From assembly GCA_041600415.1 (NCBI GenBank), contig JBFIKF010000003.1:124001-188000 (forward strand): a stretch of 64,000 nucleotides of DNA, in the 5' to 3' direction. Every line of letters starts with the position of its first letter. The stretch's first letter is position 1. Under the pieces are notes generated by a model that was not told where the DNA came from, did not search any database, and was given only the letters and a program-made list of their open reading frames with translations. Both the position numbers and the translations under genes were made by a program. This document shows, piece after piece, positions 15,404-25,489 of the stretch. This DNA is from JBFJKD01 sp041600415. Its GTDB lineage: Bacteria; Pseudomonadota; Gammaproteobacteria; Pseudomonadales; Porticoccaceae.

Positions 15404-17404
15404 TCAGGGACGAAAGTCCTGTATGGCGCGCCGCAGCCTGGGCATATGCAAGCGCGTATCGCCGTAGCGTTGCACCTCGAAGTAACGGCTGACGCGGGTT
15501 ACTGCCTGCGCCCAGTCCGGACGTTGCTCAGCCACCCTGGCAGCATAGGTACGCGGCCCTTCGCCGACCTGCCTGGGTAATCCCAGACGTTCGAGTTTGC
15601 GGCAAAACGCCATAAATAATTCGTCCAGTTCGTCCCGCCGACGACGGCGCGAAGACCACAAATACATCAAACCGAGGGGCGCCAGCGCCAACCCGGCTCC
15701 GACCAACAGGAACAGACCCACGCGCCATGGGTTAATCTCACCTAACAGCTCGGTCAATACATCATTCTGTATATTCTGGTAACCCAGTACACGGGTCGCC
15801 CAGGCGTAGTCTAAAGCGTCGAGTCGCAGTCGCAGTCCGTTGATCCAGCCAATATGTCGGTAACGTGCCAACGCAAAAAGTTGATCTTCCAGAAAGTCTT
15901 CTTCGGCACCAAATAATTCGGAAAAACTTTGTTCTATGCGCTGCGGGGCGACCGCAGCAGTAGGGTCAACTTCCACCCATCCACGACCGGCGAGCCACAC
16001 TTCCGCCCAGGCGTGGGCATCGTACTGGCGCACCGTCAGATAATTGTCCGTGGGGTGACGCTCGCCGCCCTGATAACCTGCCACTACCCGTGCGGGTATA
16101 CCTGCGGCACGCATAAAAAACACAAAACTGCTGGCAAAATGTTCGCAAAACCCGCGTTTGGTCTGAAATAAAAATTCATCCACGCTGTGCTTACCCAGTG
16201 CTGGCGGGCGCAGCGTATAGGTGAAGGTCTGATTGTACCAATCCAGTAGACGCAGGATCAGTTCGTCCACAGACCGCGACTCCAGACGCCATTGCGCTGC
16301 CAGCGCTAACGTTTCGGGATTAAATCCCCCAGGCAATGCCAGCTCATGGGAGCGTCGCCGTGGAGAGAGTCCCTCGGCCTCGTTGCGAAACTGTAACCAG
16401 GAGCGCGCCCGATAACCCATCTTGGTGGTAACCGGCGTGCGATGCATCAGTACGTTATCCCGGGTCAGCGCGATATCCGCTGATTCGGGTAACGCACTGC
16501 CCAGTGCAAATAACCACGGAGAGTGGCTGGGTTCGAGGATTACACTGTAGGCAACCGGGCGTCCCAGGCGCTCGATATTTCGGTCCCAGCTGGCACTCGG
16601 TTCGCCGTACCATTGCGAGTCCCAGCCGTCGTAGCCCCAGGGGCCTAACTGGCTCCAGGTGCGCCCATCAAATCTGGACAGCACCAGGCCGCGCCAATAC
16701 AGTTTCCGTTGGGGCGGAATAGCTCCCGTGAATCCCGCGCGGAATGCCAGTTCGGCGGACTGTCCCAGGCGCGCCAGATCACCGGGGGACATGCGATCAC
16801 TCATCCCGGTCACACCGCCGTGCTTTTGCATGGGCACCGCCCACAGTGAACCAAGGCGTGGCATAACCATAAACAAAACAATCATCAATGGAATGGCCTG
16901 CAAAAGCGCCAGCCCACCGATACGCGCGGGCTTGAACCAACGCTGACCTTCCTGCGACTGATTTAAACCGACCAGGGCACTGGTGGTTACCATCAGCGAT
17001 ACCAATATAATCAGGGCCGTGCCGATGGTCTGATAAAAGAGGGCTTGTGCGATGCCTGCAAAGTACGCCAGATACACCACTATCAATCCGTCGCGACGGT
17101 GATGCATCTCCAGTAATTTTAAAATAAAACCGCTCAGTAATAGCGCCACCATAGGCTCCAGCCCCAACAGGCTGCGGAACTCCACGAGCAGCCCCGCAGC
17201 ACACAACAGTAGCAGCAGAAATTTTGCCCATTTGCCCGGATATCGCCAGACGCCTCGGTAGACCTGAATATGCCAGAGCACCGCAATGCCACCGGCCGCG
17301 CTGACCCACATCGGCAGATGTTCGGCGTGCATGGCGACCACCACTACAACCGCAAGCAATAACCACAATAAACCGGTGCGGGGAATTTGCCAGGGCGGCA
17401 GCAT
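15404..17404 (-). CDS. tgpA: Transglutaminase-like membrane protein (TgpA family, DUF3488)
   Basis: This 666-residue protein has six or so N-terminal membrane helices (to about residue 190, DUF3488/TgpA_N). A periplasmic transglutaminase-like domain follows (about 330-510), then a further helix near 560 and a cytoplasmic DUF4129-like tail. The Cys-His-Asp triad is visible as Cys420 (GFCEHFASS), His464 (DAHAWAEVW) and Asp480 (WVEVDPT). The Pseudomonas aeruginosa homologue TgpA is essential and has periplasmic transglutaminase activity. The ATG overlaps the stop of the DUF58 gene (ATGA). With DUF58 and MoxR it forms a common conserved operon of unsettled function. Confidence 0.9.
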   Translation of the reverse strand: MLPPWQIPRTGLLWLLLAVVVVVAMHAEHLPMWVSAAGGIAVLWHIQVYRGVWRYPGKWAKFLLLLLCAAGLLVEFRSLLGLEPMVALLLSGFILKLLEMHHRRDGLIVVYLAYFAGIAQALFYQTIGTALIILVSLMVTTSALVGLNQSQEGQRWFKPARIGGLALLQAIPLMIVLFMVMPRLGSLWAVPMQKHGGVTGMSDRMSPGDLARLGQSAELAFRAGFTGAIPPQRKLYWRGLVLSRFDGRTWSQLGPWGYDGWDSQWYGEPSASWDRNIERLGRPVAYSVILEPSHSPWLFALGSALPESADIALTRDNVLMHRTPVTTKMGYRARSWLQFRNEAEGLSPRRRSHELALPGGFNPETLALAAQWRLESRSVDELILRLLDWYNQTFTYTLRPPALGKHSVDEFLFQTKRGFCEHFASSFVFFMRAAGIPARVVAGYQGGERHPTDNYLTVRQYDAHAWAEVWLAGRGWVEVDPTAAVAPQRIEQSFSELFGAEEDFLEDQLFALARYRHIGWINGLRLRLDALDYAWATRVLGYQNIQNDVLTELLGEINPWRVGLFLLVGAGLALAPLGLMYLWSSRRRRRDELDELFMAFCRKLERLGLPRQVGEGPRTYAARVAEQRPDWAQAVTRVSRYFEVQRYGDTRLHMPRLRRAIQDFRP

Positions 17405-18393
17405 CAGTCCCCCCTCGCGGTGTCCGCGACGCCAAACAGCGCCAGTTCTCGGAGTAGTTGATCGCGATGCGCCTTGCCAGTCGCCGGTGAAATTTCAACC
17501 CCCGGCAGACGCAGCCCGTACGGGCTGGTCGTGTTACTCACAGTCAGCAGCCAGTCGCACAGGCGAGACAGACGCCGCTCCTGATCTAATCCTGGAAACG
17601 CCTCCCAATCGAGCCAGATTTCGTCGTCGACGGGATCCGCATAATGCTTACTCATCATGCCCTGTTCCCGCGCGTAGTGTTTCCAGGCCACGTGACGCAA
17701 GGACTCTCCCGCCTTATAACGCTGTAAACCGACAAAATCCTCGCTACCCTCGGCCACCAGTAAAGGTCCATTGCCCCGCCCTGCATTAGTTGCCACGGGC
17801 GGTGGCCCGGCCAGAGGTGCCGGGTAGACCAGGCCCCGTTGCTCGAGGTTCAGATGCGTCCAGACCCGCAGCAGGCCAAACGGGTACTGGCTTTCCACGG
17901 TTAATCTACCGGGTTGCAACCAACCACGGCGGACACTTCGCACCGTCAGGCGTACGTTCACTATCTCGGTTGCAGGCAACGCGATGACGGCGGCATCGCC
18001 ACCCGAATAATGCAGCTGGATGCTATCGCGGTAGCGGTGCCCCCGTTGCTGCAATTCTATTTCGAACTCCATGGGTTGACCGGCGAAGACCGGATGGCTG
18101 CGTACACTGGTGACCGCCACCCCGGATAAATTAAAAAAACTGTGGTGAATCGCTACCACAAACAGCGCAATCATCAACAACGCAAAACCAAATATCACGT
18201 TGTTCTCGTAGTTCGTGGCCACCAGCCATACCACCACCACGACCCCGATAAAATACAGGCCCCCACGAGAGGGGAAAATAAAAAGTTTGCGACTGTCGAG
18301 CTGAATGGATTTAGCAGGAGGCAGACGGCGATCAATCCAGCGAGAGAAACGTTGTTGGAAATAGTTTTTTATGCCGCCGCGAAGTGTGATCAC
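17404..18393 (-). CDS. DUF58-domain membrane protein
   Basis: This 329-residue protein has two membrane helices near residues 40-80, followed by a DUF58 (vWA-related) domain. The family motif is visible in GLQRYKAGESLRHVAWKHYA, then WLDWEAFPG. It starts with GTG 12 bases after the MoxR stop and overlaps tgpA at its end, so the three are one operon. The family is usually found with MoxR ATPases and is thought to assemble a membrane or metal-dependent complex. This is known of the family and not shown here. Confidence 0.85.
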   Translation of the reverse strand: MITLRGGIKNYFQQRFSRWIDRRLPPAKSIQLDSRKLFIFPSRGGLYFIGVVVVVWLVATNYENNVIFGFALLMIALFVVAIHHSFFNLSGVAVTSVRSHPVFAGQPMEFEIELQQRGHRYRDSIQLHYSGGDAAVIALPATEIVNVRLTVRSVRRGWLQPGRLTVESQYPFGLLRVWTHLNLEQRGLVYPAPLAGPPPVATNAGRGNGPLLVAEGSEDFVGLQRYKAGESLRHVAWKHYAREQGMMSKHYADPVDDEIWLDWEAFPGLDQERRLSRLCDWLLTVSNTTSPYGLRLPGVEISPATGKAHRDQLLRELALFGVADTARGD

Positions 18394-18405
18394 CGTTGGC
18401 TGCCG

Positions 18406-19332
18406 CTAAAGTATATCCACGCTATTCAGGCCACGATCCAGCAACGAAGTGCCCAGTCGGTCACCGCTGCGGTCGCGAGTTAGCAGACGATGTGCTGCTA
18501 CCGGTATAAATACGGCCTGAATATCTTCGGGGATCACATATTGTCGACCGTGAATCAGGCTCCATGCCCGTGCGCTCTGAACTACAGCCATGGCAGCGCG
18601 GGGCGACAAACCAAATTCAAATCCCTCCTCGCCACGGGTGTACGCAACCAGTCGCTGCACGTAATCGATCAGGCTTTCGCTGACTTTCACCGCGCCCACC
18701 AGGGCCTGCATTTCGAGTAACTGCTCTGCGGTAATGCTGGGCTGCAATTGTGCGAGGCGCGAACGCGGATCGGCGCCACTCAACAACTGGCGCTCGACCG
18801 CCGAATCGGGATAACCCAACTCAATACACATCAAAAATCGATCGAGTTGAGACTCAGGCAGCGGAAAAGTACCAAACTGGGTATTGGGATTCTGCGTCGC
18901 GATCACAAAAAAGGGTGTGGGTAGGGATCGAGTCTCACCTTCGATACTAACCTGCCCCTCGGCCATCGCTTCCAGCAACGCGCTCTGCGTTTTGGGCGTC
19001 GTGCGATTAATTTCATCGGCCAACACCAGATTGCTGAACACCGGGCCCGGGTGAAACTCGAAAGCGCCATTGTTGCGGTCGTAGACGGACACCCCGACGA
19101 TATCGGCGGGTAGCAGGTCACTGGTAAATTGAATGCGGCTGTAGTTCAGACCCAGAGCACCAGCCAGTGCCTGGGCGAGAGTGGTTTTACCCATACCCGG
19201 TAAATCTTCAATCAGTAAATGGCCGCGGGCCAGCAAACAGGCCAGGGCGAGATGAATCTGGTGATTCTTACCGACAACTACAGTGCTGACACTGGCAATC
19301 ACTTTTTCTGCGGTTTTTTGTACACTGCTCAT
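18406..19332 (-). CDS. MoxR-family AAA+ ATPase
   Basis: This 308-residue AAA+ chaperone-like ATPase has Walker A LPGMGKTT (Lys49) and Walker B LVLADEINRTTP. Sensor 1 is in ATQNPNTQFGTFPLPE, and the arginine-rich sensor 2 region is GLSPRAAMAVVQSARAW. All sites look functional. MoxR proteins are thought to insert cofactors or remodel complexes together with vWA-type partners. Here the partner is probably the DUF58 protein encoded next. It is the first gene of the three-gene operon with DUF58 and TgpA. Confidence 0.93.
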   Translation of the reverse strand: MSSVQKTAEKVIASVSTVVVGKNHQIHLALACLLARGHLLIEDLPGMGKTTLAQALAGALGLNYSRIQFTSDLLPADIVGVSVYDRNNGAFEFHPGPVFSNLVLADEINRTTPKTQSALLEAMAEGQVSIEGETRSLPTPFFVIATQNPNTQFGTFPLPESQLDRFLMCIELGYPDSAVERQLLSGADPRSRLAQLQPSITAEQLLEMQALVGAVKVSESLIDYVQRLVAYTRGEEGFEFGLSPRAAMAVVQSARAWSLIHGRQYVIPEDIQAVFIPVAAHRLLTRDRSGDRLGTSLLDRGLNSVDIL

Positions 19333-19411
19333 GCACTGCTATCCTGGTTGGGCCCTTTAACTTTCGACATCGGCGCATGCACAAGCGCCCTGCAGGCGCA
19401 GCGACGAACGA

Positions 19412-20620
19412 TCACAGTGCAGCCAGACCCCGCTCCAGATCGGTAATAATATCCTCTGCTGCTTCCAGACCCACCGCGACTCTGATCAGATTTTCAGTGA
19501 TGCCCGCCTCGGCCTTTTCCTCGGCGGACAGACGCCCATGAGTAGTGGTGGCAGGATGTACGATGGTGGTTTTAGTGTCGCCGAGATTAGCCGTCAGGGA
19601 CAGCACGCGCGTATGGTCAATCAGGCTCCACGCCTGCTCCCGCCCACCGTTGACGCAAAACGACAGGACGCCGCCATAGGCGCTCTGCTGGCGCGTCGCC
19701 AGAGCATGGCCGGGATGACTTTCCAGCCCAGCGTAATACACCTGCTCGACCGCTGGGTGCGCGGCCAGCCAGCGCGCTACCTGCAACGCATTTGCAGCGT
19801 GCGCATCCATGCGCAGGCGTAATGTCTCCAGGCCTTTGAGAAATACCCAGGCGTTAAACGGGCTCATGGTGGGACCCGCCGAGCGTAGAAAACCCAGCAC
19901 TTCCTCCATCAATTCCCGTCGCCCCACCACGGCGCCGCCCATGCAACGCCCTTGTCCGTCGAGATATTTGGTGGCGGAATGCACCACGATATCCGCGCCC
20001 CACTCCAACGGCCGTTGTAGCGCCGGTGTACAGAAACAGTTATCGACCACAAGCAGCGCACTGTGCTGGTGAGCGATGTCCGCGAGCGCAGTGAGATCCG
20101 CAATCTCACACAGCGGATTGGACGGGGTTTCCACGAATAATAATTTAGTCTCGGGACGCAGCGCAGCGCGCCAGGCGTTTAAATCGGTCAACGGCACCGC
20201 GGTGCTTTCGACGCCGAACTTACGCATAAATTTATTCAGCAAAACAGTGGTGGTACCAAATACACTTCGAGAACATACGATATGATCACCCGCCTTGAGG
20301 AGCGCCATCCAGGTACTGAGAATAGCGGCCATGCCCGATGAAGTGGCTACGCCCTGCTCCGCACCTTCGAGTGCCGCCATACGTTCCTCGAAGGTACGCA
20401 CGGTGGGATTAGTGTAGCGCGAATAGACATTCCCCGGTGACTCTCCTGTAAAGCGCGCCGCCGCTTCCGCGGCATTGGCAAATACGTAACTGGATGTGGC
20501 GAATATAGCTTCGCTGTGTTCGCCTTCCGCGGTGCGCTGATAGCCTGCGCGGATGGCCAGCGTGTCCAACGCGGCGCCCGCGAGTGGATCTTCGAGGGGG
20601 GAGCTTTTATCGGTCGCCAT
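19412..20620 (-). CDS. metZ: O-succinylhomoserine sulfhydrylase MetZ
   Basis: This 402-residue PLP enzyme of the Cys/Met metabolism family has the PLP-binding lysine Lys218 in HSATKYLDGQGR. It would make homocysteine from O-succinylhomoserine and sulfide, giving direct sulfhydrylation in methionine synthesis. The position immediately after purF is as in Pseudomonas, where MetZ has this role, and supports the call over MetB or MetC. The start overlaps the purF stop by one base (TGATG), so it is coupled to purF. Confidence 0.92.
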   Translation of the reverse strand: MATDKSSPLEDPLAGAALDTLAIRAGYQRTAEGEHSEAIFATSSYVFANAAEAAARFTGESPGNVYSRYTNPTVRTFEERMAALEGAEQGVATSSGMAAILSTWMALLKAGDHIVCSRSVFGTTTVLLNKFMRKFGVESTAVPLTDLNAWRAALRPETKLLFVETPSNPLCEIADLTALADIAHQHSALLVVDNCFCTPALQRPLEWGADIVVHSATKYLDGQGRCMGGAVVGRRELMEEVLGFLRSAGPTMSPFNAWVFLKGLETLRLRMDAHAANALQVARWLAAHPAVEQVYYAGLESHPGHALATRQQSAYGGVLSFCVNGGREQAWSLIDHTRVLSLTANLGDTKTTIVHPATTTHGRLSAEEKAEAGITENLIRVAVGLEAAEDIITDLERGLAAL

Positions 20621-22155
20621 CAGTTAACTCCATGGGAGGAATTATGCAGACCGATCGCCTCAGCCTGCTGCACAGCAGGCTTGCCATGCTTGCGCATTTT
20701 TGCGCCATCGTTGCGTTCCGTTTCCAGGCGTTTTAGATAATCTGCACTCACGTCCTGAGTAATATATTGACCAGTAAACACCGAACATTCAAAACGCTTA
20801 ATTTGCGCGTTACCCTCCTGGGCACTGGCGATCAAATCTTCAATGTCCTGATAGACCAGCCAATCGGCACCGATTAATTCGGCGACTTCCTGCACAGTTC
20901 TATTGTGCGCCACCAGCTCCTGTGCACAGGGCATATCAATCCCGTACACGTTGGGAAACTGCACGGGCGGTGCGGCCGACGCCATATATACCCGGCGCGC
21001 GCCCGCGTCTCGAGCCATTTGAATAATTTCCCGGCAGGTTGTGCCACGCACTATGGAGTCGTCCACCAGGAGAACATTCTTGTCCTGGAATTCCAGCTTC
21101 ACGGGATTTAATTTTTGACGCACGGATTTTTTTCGTTCTGTCTGCCCGGGCATAATAAATGTACGACCAATGTAGCGGTTTTTCATCAACCCTTCGCGAA
21201 ACTTCACTCCGAGGGTTTCAGCCATCGCCTGGGCGGACACGCGGCTGGTGTCCGGCACCGGAATCACCACGTCGATATCGTGATCAGGCCGCGTGCGCAA
21301 TATTTTTTCCGCGAGCCTCTCCCCCATTCTTAGTCGCGCTTTGTACACGGATATATTATCCAGCAGCGAGTCGGGCCGAGCAAAATACACCTGCTCAAAA
21401 ATACAGGGCACGAGTTCCGGATTAGCTGCACATTGACGGGCGTGAAGCTCGCCGTGTACATCAATATATATCGCTTCACCGGGCGCCACATCGCGCTCGA
21501 TGGTAAATCCCAACACATCCAGGGCGACGCTTTCCGACGCGACCATGTATTCGCGGCCACAGGTAGTTTCCCGCGAACCGAAAATCAGCGGTCTGATCCC
21601 GTGTGGATCGCGAAACGCGAACAAGCCATAATTGGCGATCATGCCGACCACCGCGTAGGCGCCTCGACAACGGCCGTGGACCCGTTCCACCGCCGCAAAA
21701 ACATCCTCCGGTTCAGGTTGCAGTTTGCTCTGCAGCTGTAGCTCGTGAGCGAAAACATTAAGCAATATTTCCGAATCAGAATCTGTGTTGACGTGCCGCA
21801 AGTCCGTATTGAAAACGTGTTCGAGCAGTTCTCGAGAGTTGGTCAGGTTGCCATTGTGGGCGACACAAATACCGTAGGGAGAGTTCACATAAAATGGTTG
21901 CGCAAGGGAGGGACCCGAGCTACCGGCAGTGGGATAACGCACGTGACCAATGCCCATATTGCCCCGCAACTGTTCCATATGGCGTGGTTTAAATACATCG
22001 CGCACCAGGCCGACATCTTTGCGCTGATTCAGCTGACCATCGTGATAAGTCATAATGCCCGCAGCGTCCTGCCCGCGGTGCTGCAACATGGTCAACGCGT
22101 CGTAGAGTTTTACATTGACCTCACTCCTGGCAACAATCCCAACCACTCCACACAT
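20620..22155 (-). CDS. purF: Amidophosphoribosyltransferase PurF
   Basis: This 511-residue enzyme catalyses the first step of purine synthesis, glutamine plus PRPP to phosphoribosylamine. The N-terminal nucleophile Cys2 is exposed after removal of Met (MCGVVGI), and the glutamine amidotransferase domain covers about residues 2-240. The phosphoribosyltransferase domain carries the PRPP motif LLVDDSIVRGTT near residue 365. Length is standard. It lies 13 bp after cvpA, in the conserved cvpA-purF arrangement, and is followed by metZ with a one-base overlap. Confidence 0.96.
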   Translation of the reverse strand: MCGVVGIVARSEVNVKLYDALTMLQHRGQDAAGIMTYHDGQLNQRKDVGLVRDVFKPRHMEQLRGNMGIGHVRYPTAGSSGPSLAQPFYVNSPYGICVAHNGNLTNSRELLEHVFNTDLRHVNTDSDSEILLNVFAHELQLQSKLQPEPEDVFAAVERVHGRCRGAYAVVGMIANYGLFAFRDPHGIRPLIFGSRETTCGREYMVASESVALDVLGFTIERDVAPGEAIYIDVHGELHARQCAANPELVPCIFEQVYFARPDSLLDNISVYKARLRMGERLAEKILRTRPDHDIDVVIPVPDTSRVSAQAMAETLGVKFREGLMKNRYIGRTFIMPGQTERKKSVRQKLNPVKLEFQDKNVLLVDDSIVRGTTCREIIQMARDAGARRVYMASAAPPVQFPNVYGIDMPCAQELVAHNRTVQEVAELIGADWLVYQDIEDLIASAQEGNAQIKRFECSVFTGQYITQDVSADYLKRLETERNDGAKMRKHGKPAVQQAEAIGLHNSSHGVN

Positions 22156-22168
22156 ATTTTGCGCGCCC

Positions 22169-22663
22169 CTATAACAACTGTTTTACGGCACCGAAAATGC
22201 CCGCCGCGGTGTCCCTGGCCCAATCTTCAAAACTTAAAAAGTGCGCAATTAAAAGCGAATCGCGCCACCAGGTATCCTGGTGCACCGGCACTACTTCCGG
22301 CATCAAAACTAACAACGCCATCACTACAATTAATCCACGGGTAGCGCCAAACAACATACCCAGCAGGCGATCCGTACCACTTAACCCCGTCGCCTTTACC
22401 AGTTGACCGACCACGAAATTTATCAGCGCCCCGAGTAACAGTACCGCCACAAACACCAGCACCCAGGACGCCGCGTAGCGCAATGACGGGGTTGTAATTA
22501 ACGACTCCATCCGCACCGCCACCGTGGGGTGAAATAACATCGCCGCAATAAATGCCGCGCCCCAGGTCAGCATCGAAATCGCTTCGCGCACAAACCCACG
22601 CATTACGCCGATCAACACCGATACCGCAACGATAAAAATTATTGCCCAGTCTGCCCAGTTCAT
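22169..22663 (-). CDS. cvpA: CvpA family membrane protein
   Basis: This 164-residue protein has about four membrane helices and the typical start MNWADWAIIFIVAVSVL. CvpA was named for its need in colicin V export, but its core function is unknown. It is nearly always next to purF. ATG at 22663 was chosen because it begins the conserved sequence and has GGGG seven bases upstream. An in-frame start further upstream (22729) would add an unrelated Cys-rich leader. Confidence 0.9.
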   Translation of the reverse strand: MNWADWAIIFIVAVSVLIGVMRGFVREAISMLTWGAAFIAAMLFHPTVAVRMESLITTPSLRYAASWVLVFVAVLLLGALINFVVGQLVKATGLSGTDRLLGMLFGATRGLIVVMALLVLMPEVVPVHQDTWWRDSLLIAHFLSFEDWARDTAAGIFGAVKQLL

Positions 22664-22718
22664 GCATTTACCCCAAGCGCAGGTATCGATTTTGTTGGCA
22701 CAATTTCCAACAGTTACA

Positions 22719-23252
22719 TCAGGGCTCAAAGCGCCGCAACAGCGGTTTAATCTGGTGACGCTGCTCGATTGCCTGGCTGTCCGTCAGCAATTTTTCTTTC
22801 AGAATATTGGGCCCCACATATACCCGATAGACACTGCCTTCGGCGCTGCTCCCAGCCCGACTGTAGGCTTTGTAACCCTCCTCCAGAAGTTGCTGCGTAA
22901 GACTGTCTGCTTTTTCTTTTTCCTTGAAACTACCAATCTGCAAAATCCACGCAACGGGCGTACCTGCGTCGTTCAAAGCCGGCTCTTCAAGGGTTTCGTC
23001 AACAGGATTTTGCGCCACGTTTGCGTCGTCAGGAACCTGGAATATACGCTCGTCAGACTTGGGTGTTTCCACCCCCTCCACCCGCACCGGTTCGGCGATC
23101 TGGACAGGTTCAAGCATCGGTTTTTCAGGAATTTTGCTGCGCGTGTCGATTCGATGGGTGCCGTCCAGGTTGAGCACCATGGGCAGGAAGATTACCACCA
23201 GCGCCGCCAGCACGACAACGCCGACCAACCGTTGCACCACCCTGCTACCCAC
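22719..23252 (-). CDS. dedD: SPOR-domain cell-division protein DedD
   Basis: This 177-residue protein has one N-terminal membrane helix (about residues 8-27), a Glu/Pro/Val-rich periplasmic linker, and a C-terminal SPOR domain (WILQIGSFKEKEKADSLTQQL to VYVGP). SPOR domains bind septal peptidoglycan lacking stem peptides, and DedD contributes to constriction. The GTG start at 23252 overlaps the folC stop and has GGAGG six bases upstream. Its position between folC and cvpA is the usual one. Confidence 0.9.
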   Translation of the reverse strand: MGSRVVQRLVGVVVLAALVVIFLPMVLNLDGTHRIDTRSKIPEKPMLEPVQIAEPVRVEGVETPKSDERIFQVPDDANVAQNPVDETLEEPALNDAGTPVAWILQIGSFKEKEKADSLTQQLLEEGYKAYSRAGSSAEGSVYRVYVGPNILKEKLLTDSQAIEQRHQIKPLLRRFEP

Positions 23253-24525
23253 CCGCGACCTCCTGCTCCCGATGTAGCTGTAACACTGCCGACACTGTAT
23301 AAAACGAGCCAAATACCACGAGAATATCCTCCTCGCCCATGTCGTTCACAGCATCAGTATAACCTGTTCCCACGTCTGCATGACATTCAGCATGCAACCC
23401 AAGAGCGTCGCACGCGGCCACCAGTTGCCCAGTGCTGGCAGCACGCTTGACGCCCGGCAACCCACACAGTACCCAGCGATCCACCAACGGTGCCAGAGAC
23501 GCTACCATTGCCGGGATATCCTTGTCCGCCATAACCGCAAATAACGCCAGTAGACGTCCGCGTTTTAGTGGCGCTAATTGACTGGCCAACAACGCTGTAG
23601 CCGCCGGATTATGCGCCACGTCGAGCACCACGCCGCAGCCCGGTGCAGTGAGCCATTGCATGCGCCCGGGAATCCGCACCTCCAACAACGCGCGACTTAA
23701 CTGCCCATGCGTTGGGTTGTGCCCAATGGTCATCAGCGCCTGTACTGCGCAGGCAATGCTGGCCGGAGGAATCGGTGTGGCTGGCAATGCCGTGTAATTC
23801 ACGCTTTGACCCTGGGGTGTCCTGCAGCGCAGGGTCAGCGTTTGGTTGTCAACATGCAGATTAAAGCCGTTCCGACCCAGGTAATATGCAGACTCATTCC
23901 AGTCCGCCAGATATTCGCGCAAGGCCTGCGGGGGGTCGCTGTCACCACATATCAGCGGGCGTCCCGGGCGCGCTACCGCGACTTTTTCCCGGGCTATTGC
24001 CTCCCGAGTATTACCTAACCATTGTTGATGATCGAGATCGATCGACGTCACAATTGCCGCGTCGCCATCGATAATGTTTACCGCATCCAGACGCCCCCCT
24101 AACCCCACTTCCAATAACGCCACATCCAGATTCGCCTGCGCCATCACGCACAGCGCCGCGAGAGTGGTAAATTCAAAATAGGTCAGGCTGATATCACCCC
24201 GCGCCTGCTCGATACACGCAAACGTGGCAACCAGTTGCGCATCGGCAACCGGTACGCCGCACAGCGTAATACGTTCGTTGTAGCGCAACAGGTGAGGAGA
24301 GGTATAACAACCCACGGTCTTGCCCATCTGGCGCAATAAATGTTCCAGAACTGCGACACAAGAGCCTTTGCCGTTGGTACCAGCCACCACAATGGTCTGA
24401 CGCGCTGGACTCTCGAGGGCTAAACGGGTGGCAACTGCGCCGACCCGTTCCAGACCCAGGTCAATTTCCGTGGGGTGGCGCTGCTCCAGCAGTTGCAGCC
24501 AACCGTCAAGCGGGAGCGGTGTCAC
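23245..24525 (-). CDS. folC: Bifunctional folylpolyglutamate synthase / dihydrofolate synthase
   Basis: This Mur-ligase-type enzyme of about 426 residues adds glutamate to dihydropteroate and then extends the gamma-polyglutamate tail of folates. The ATP loop is GTNGKGS (residues 49-55). Conserved TSPHLLRYNERI, the LLEVGLGGRLDA motif and the DVAHNP motif are visible. GTG at 24525 opens the family's typical start (TPLPLDGWLQLLE) and overlaps accD by 20 bases. An in-frame ATG at 24552 is an alternative. It belongs to the accD-folC-dedD run. Confidence 0.94.
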   Translation of the reverse strand: MTPLPLDGWLQLLEQRHPTEIDLGLERVGAVATRLALESPARQTIVVAGTNGKGSCVAVLEHLLRQMGKTVGCYTSPHLLRYNERITLCGVPVADAQLVATFACIEQARGDISLTYFEFTTLAALCVMAQANLDVALLEVGLGGRLDAVNIIDGDAAIVTSIDLDHQQWLGNTREAIAREKVAVARPGRPLICGDSDPPQALREYLADWNESAYYLGRNGFNLHVDNQTLTLRCRTPQGQSVNYTALPATPIPPASIACAVQALMTIGHNPTHGQLSRALLEVRIPGRMQWLTAPGCGVVLDVAHNPAATALLASQLAPLKRGRLLALFAVMADKDIPAMVASLAPLVDRWVLCGLPGVKRAASTGQLVAACDALGLHAECHADVGTGYTDAVNDMGEEDILVVFGSFYTVSAVLQLHREQEVAGG

Positions 24526-25423
24526 TGTCGCGCAGGTCGGAATCGCGATCACCAGGTTCCGGTTCGGGATGGTGGGTGAATTTACTGAGTAGACTCGCGA
24601 CGGTGTCGCGCAGTTTGTCCCGGGGAACGATCATGTCAATCGCGCCATGTTCAAGTAAAAATTCACTGCGCTGAAATCCTTTCGGCAGCTTCTGCCGTAT
24701 CGTTTGCTCAATAATATTGGGACCGGCGAACCCCGCGCGTGCGCCCGGCTCGGCGATATTAATATCCCCCAGCATGGCGAGACTCGCGGACACGCCACCG
24801 TATACCGGATCGGTCATAATCGAGATATAGGGAATACCTTCCTGCCGGAGACGCTCGAGTATGGCGCTGGTTTTCGCCATTTGCATCAACGACACCAGCG
24901 CCTCTTGCATACGCGCTCCGCCAGTAGCAGCAAAACATACCAAAGGTATACGCTGCTCCAGACAATGTTTCGCCGCCAGTGTAAATTTTTCGCCGACGGC
25001 ATATCCCATGGAACCACCGTGAAAGGCAAATTCAAACGCAGTAGCGACCACGGGCATGGTTTTTAGCTGCCCGCTGATAGCAACCAGCGCATCCTTTTCG
25101 CCCGTCAACTTCTGTGCGGCAGACAGGCGGTCTTTATACTTTTTGGTGTCGCGAAACTTCAGCCGGTCAACAGCGACAATATCGGCACCAATTTCCTGAC
25201 GATGTTCCGCATCCAGAAATATGTCGAGCCTGCGTCTCGCGCCGATCCGTATATGATGGTCACATTTCGGGCACACGTCGAGATTCCTCTCCAGTTCCGG
25301 TCGGTAGAGTGGCGCACTACACCGTGGACACTTGGTCCACAAACCCTCGGGTACGCTTTTGGTACGATCTTTTTTCTGTGTCGCCAGACCCGTTGGCCGA
25401 ATTTTACTTAACCAGCTCATCAA
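24506..25423 (-). CDS. accD: Acetyl-CoA carboxylase carboxyltransferase subunit beta
   Basis: This 305-residue beta subunit of acetyl-CoA carboxyltransferase works in the first step of fatty-acid synthesis. The N-terminal zinc ribbon is seen as Cys32, Cys35, Cys51 and Cys54 (KCPRC and VCPKC). The crotonase-like core includes GGARMQEAL and PVYGGVSASLAMLGD. The C-terminus is acidic. The partner AccA is not in this window. It is followed by folC with an overlap, which is the usual gene order. Confidence 0.96.
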   Translation of the reverse strand: MMSWLSKIRPTGLATQKKDRTKSVPEGLWTKCPRCSAPLYRPELERNLDVCPKCDHHIRIGARRRLDIFLDAEHRQEIGADIVAVDRLKFRDTKKYKDRLSAAQKLTGEKDALVAISGQLKTMPVVATAFEFAFHGGSMGYAVGEKFTLAAKHCLEQRIPLVCFAATGGARMQEALVSLMQMAKTSAILERLRQEGIPYISIMTDPVYGGVSASLAMLGDINIAEPGARAGFAGPNIIEQTIRQKLPKGFQRSEFLLEHGAIDMIVPRDKLRDTVASLLSKFTHHPEPEPGDRDSDLRDSDTAPA

Positions 25424-25489
25424 TAATTCCCGATGGTGTCAATCACATATTAACCGTGCAGCGTTCCTGCCTGCGACAGACCATGCTGG

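Noticed and set aside
22662..23450. Plus-strand open frame of 262 codons over dedD and cvpA
   Set aside because: It is antisense to dedD and the folC end, has no family features, and the minus-strand genes have clear motifs.
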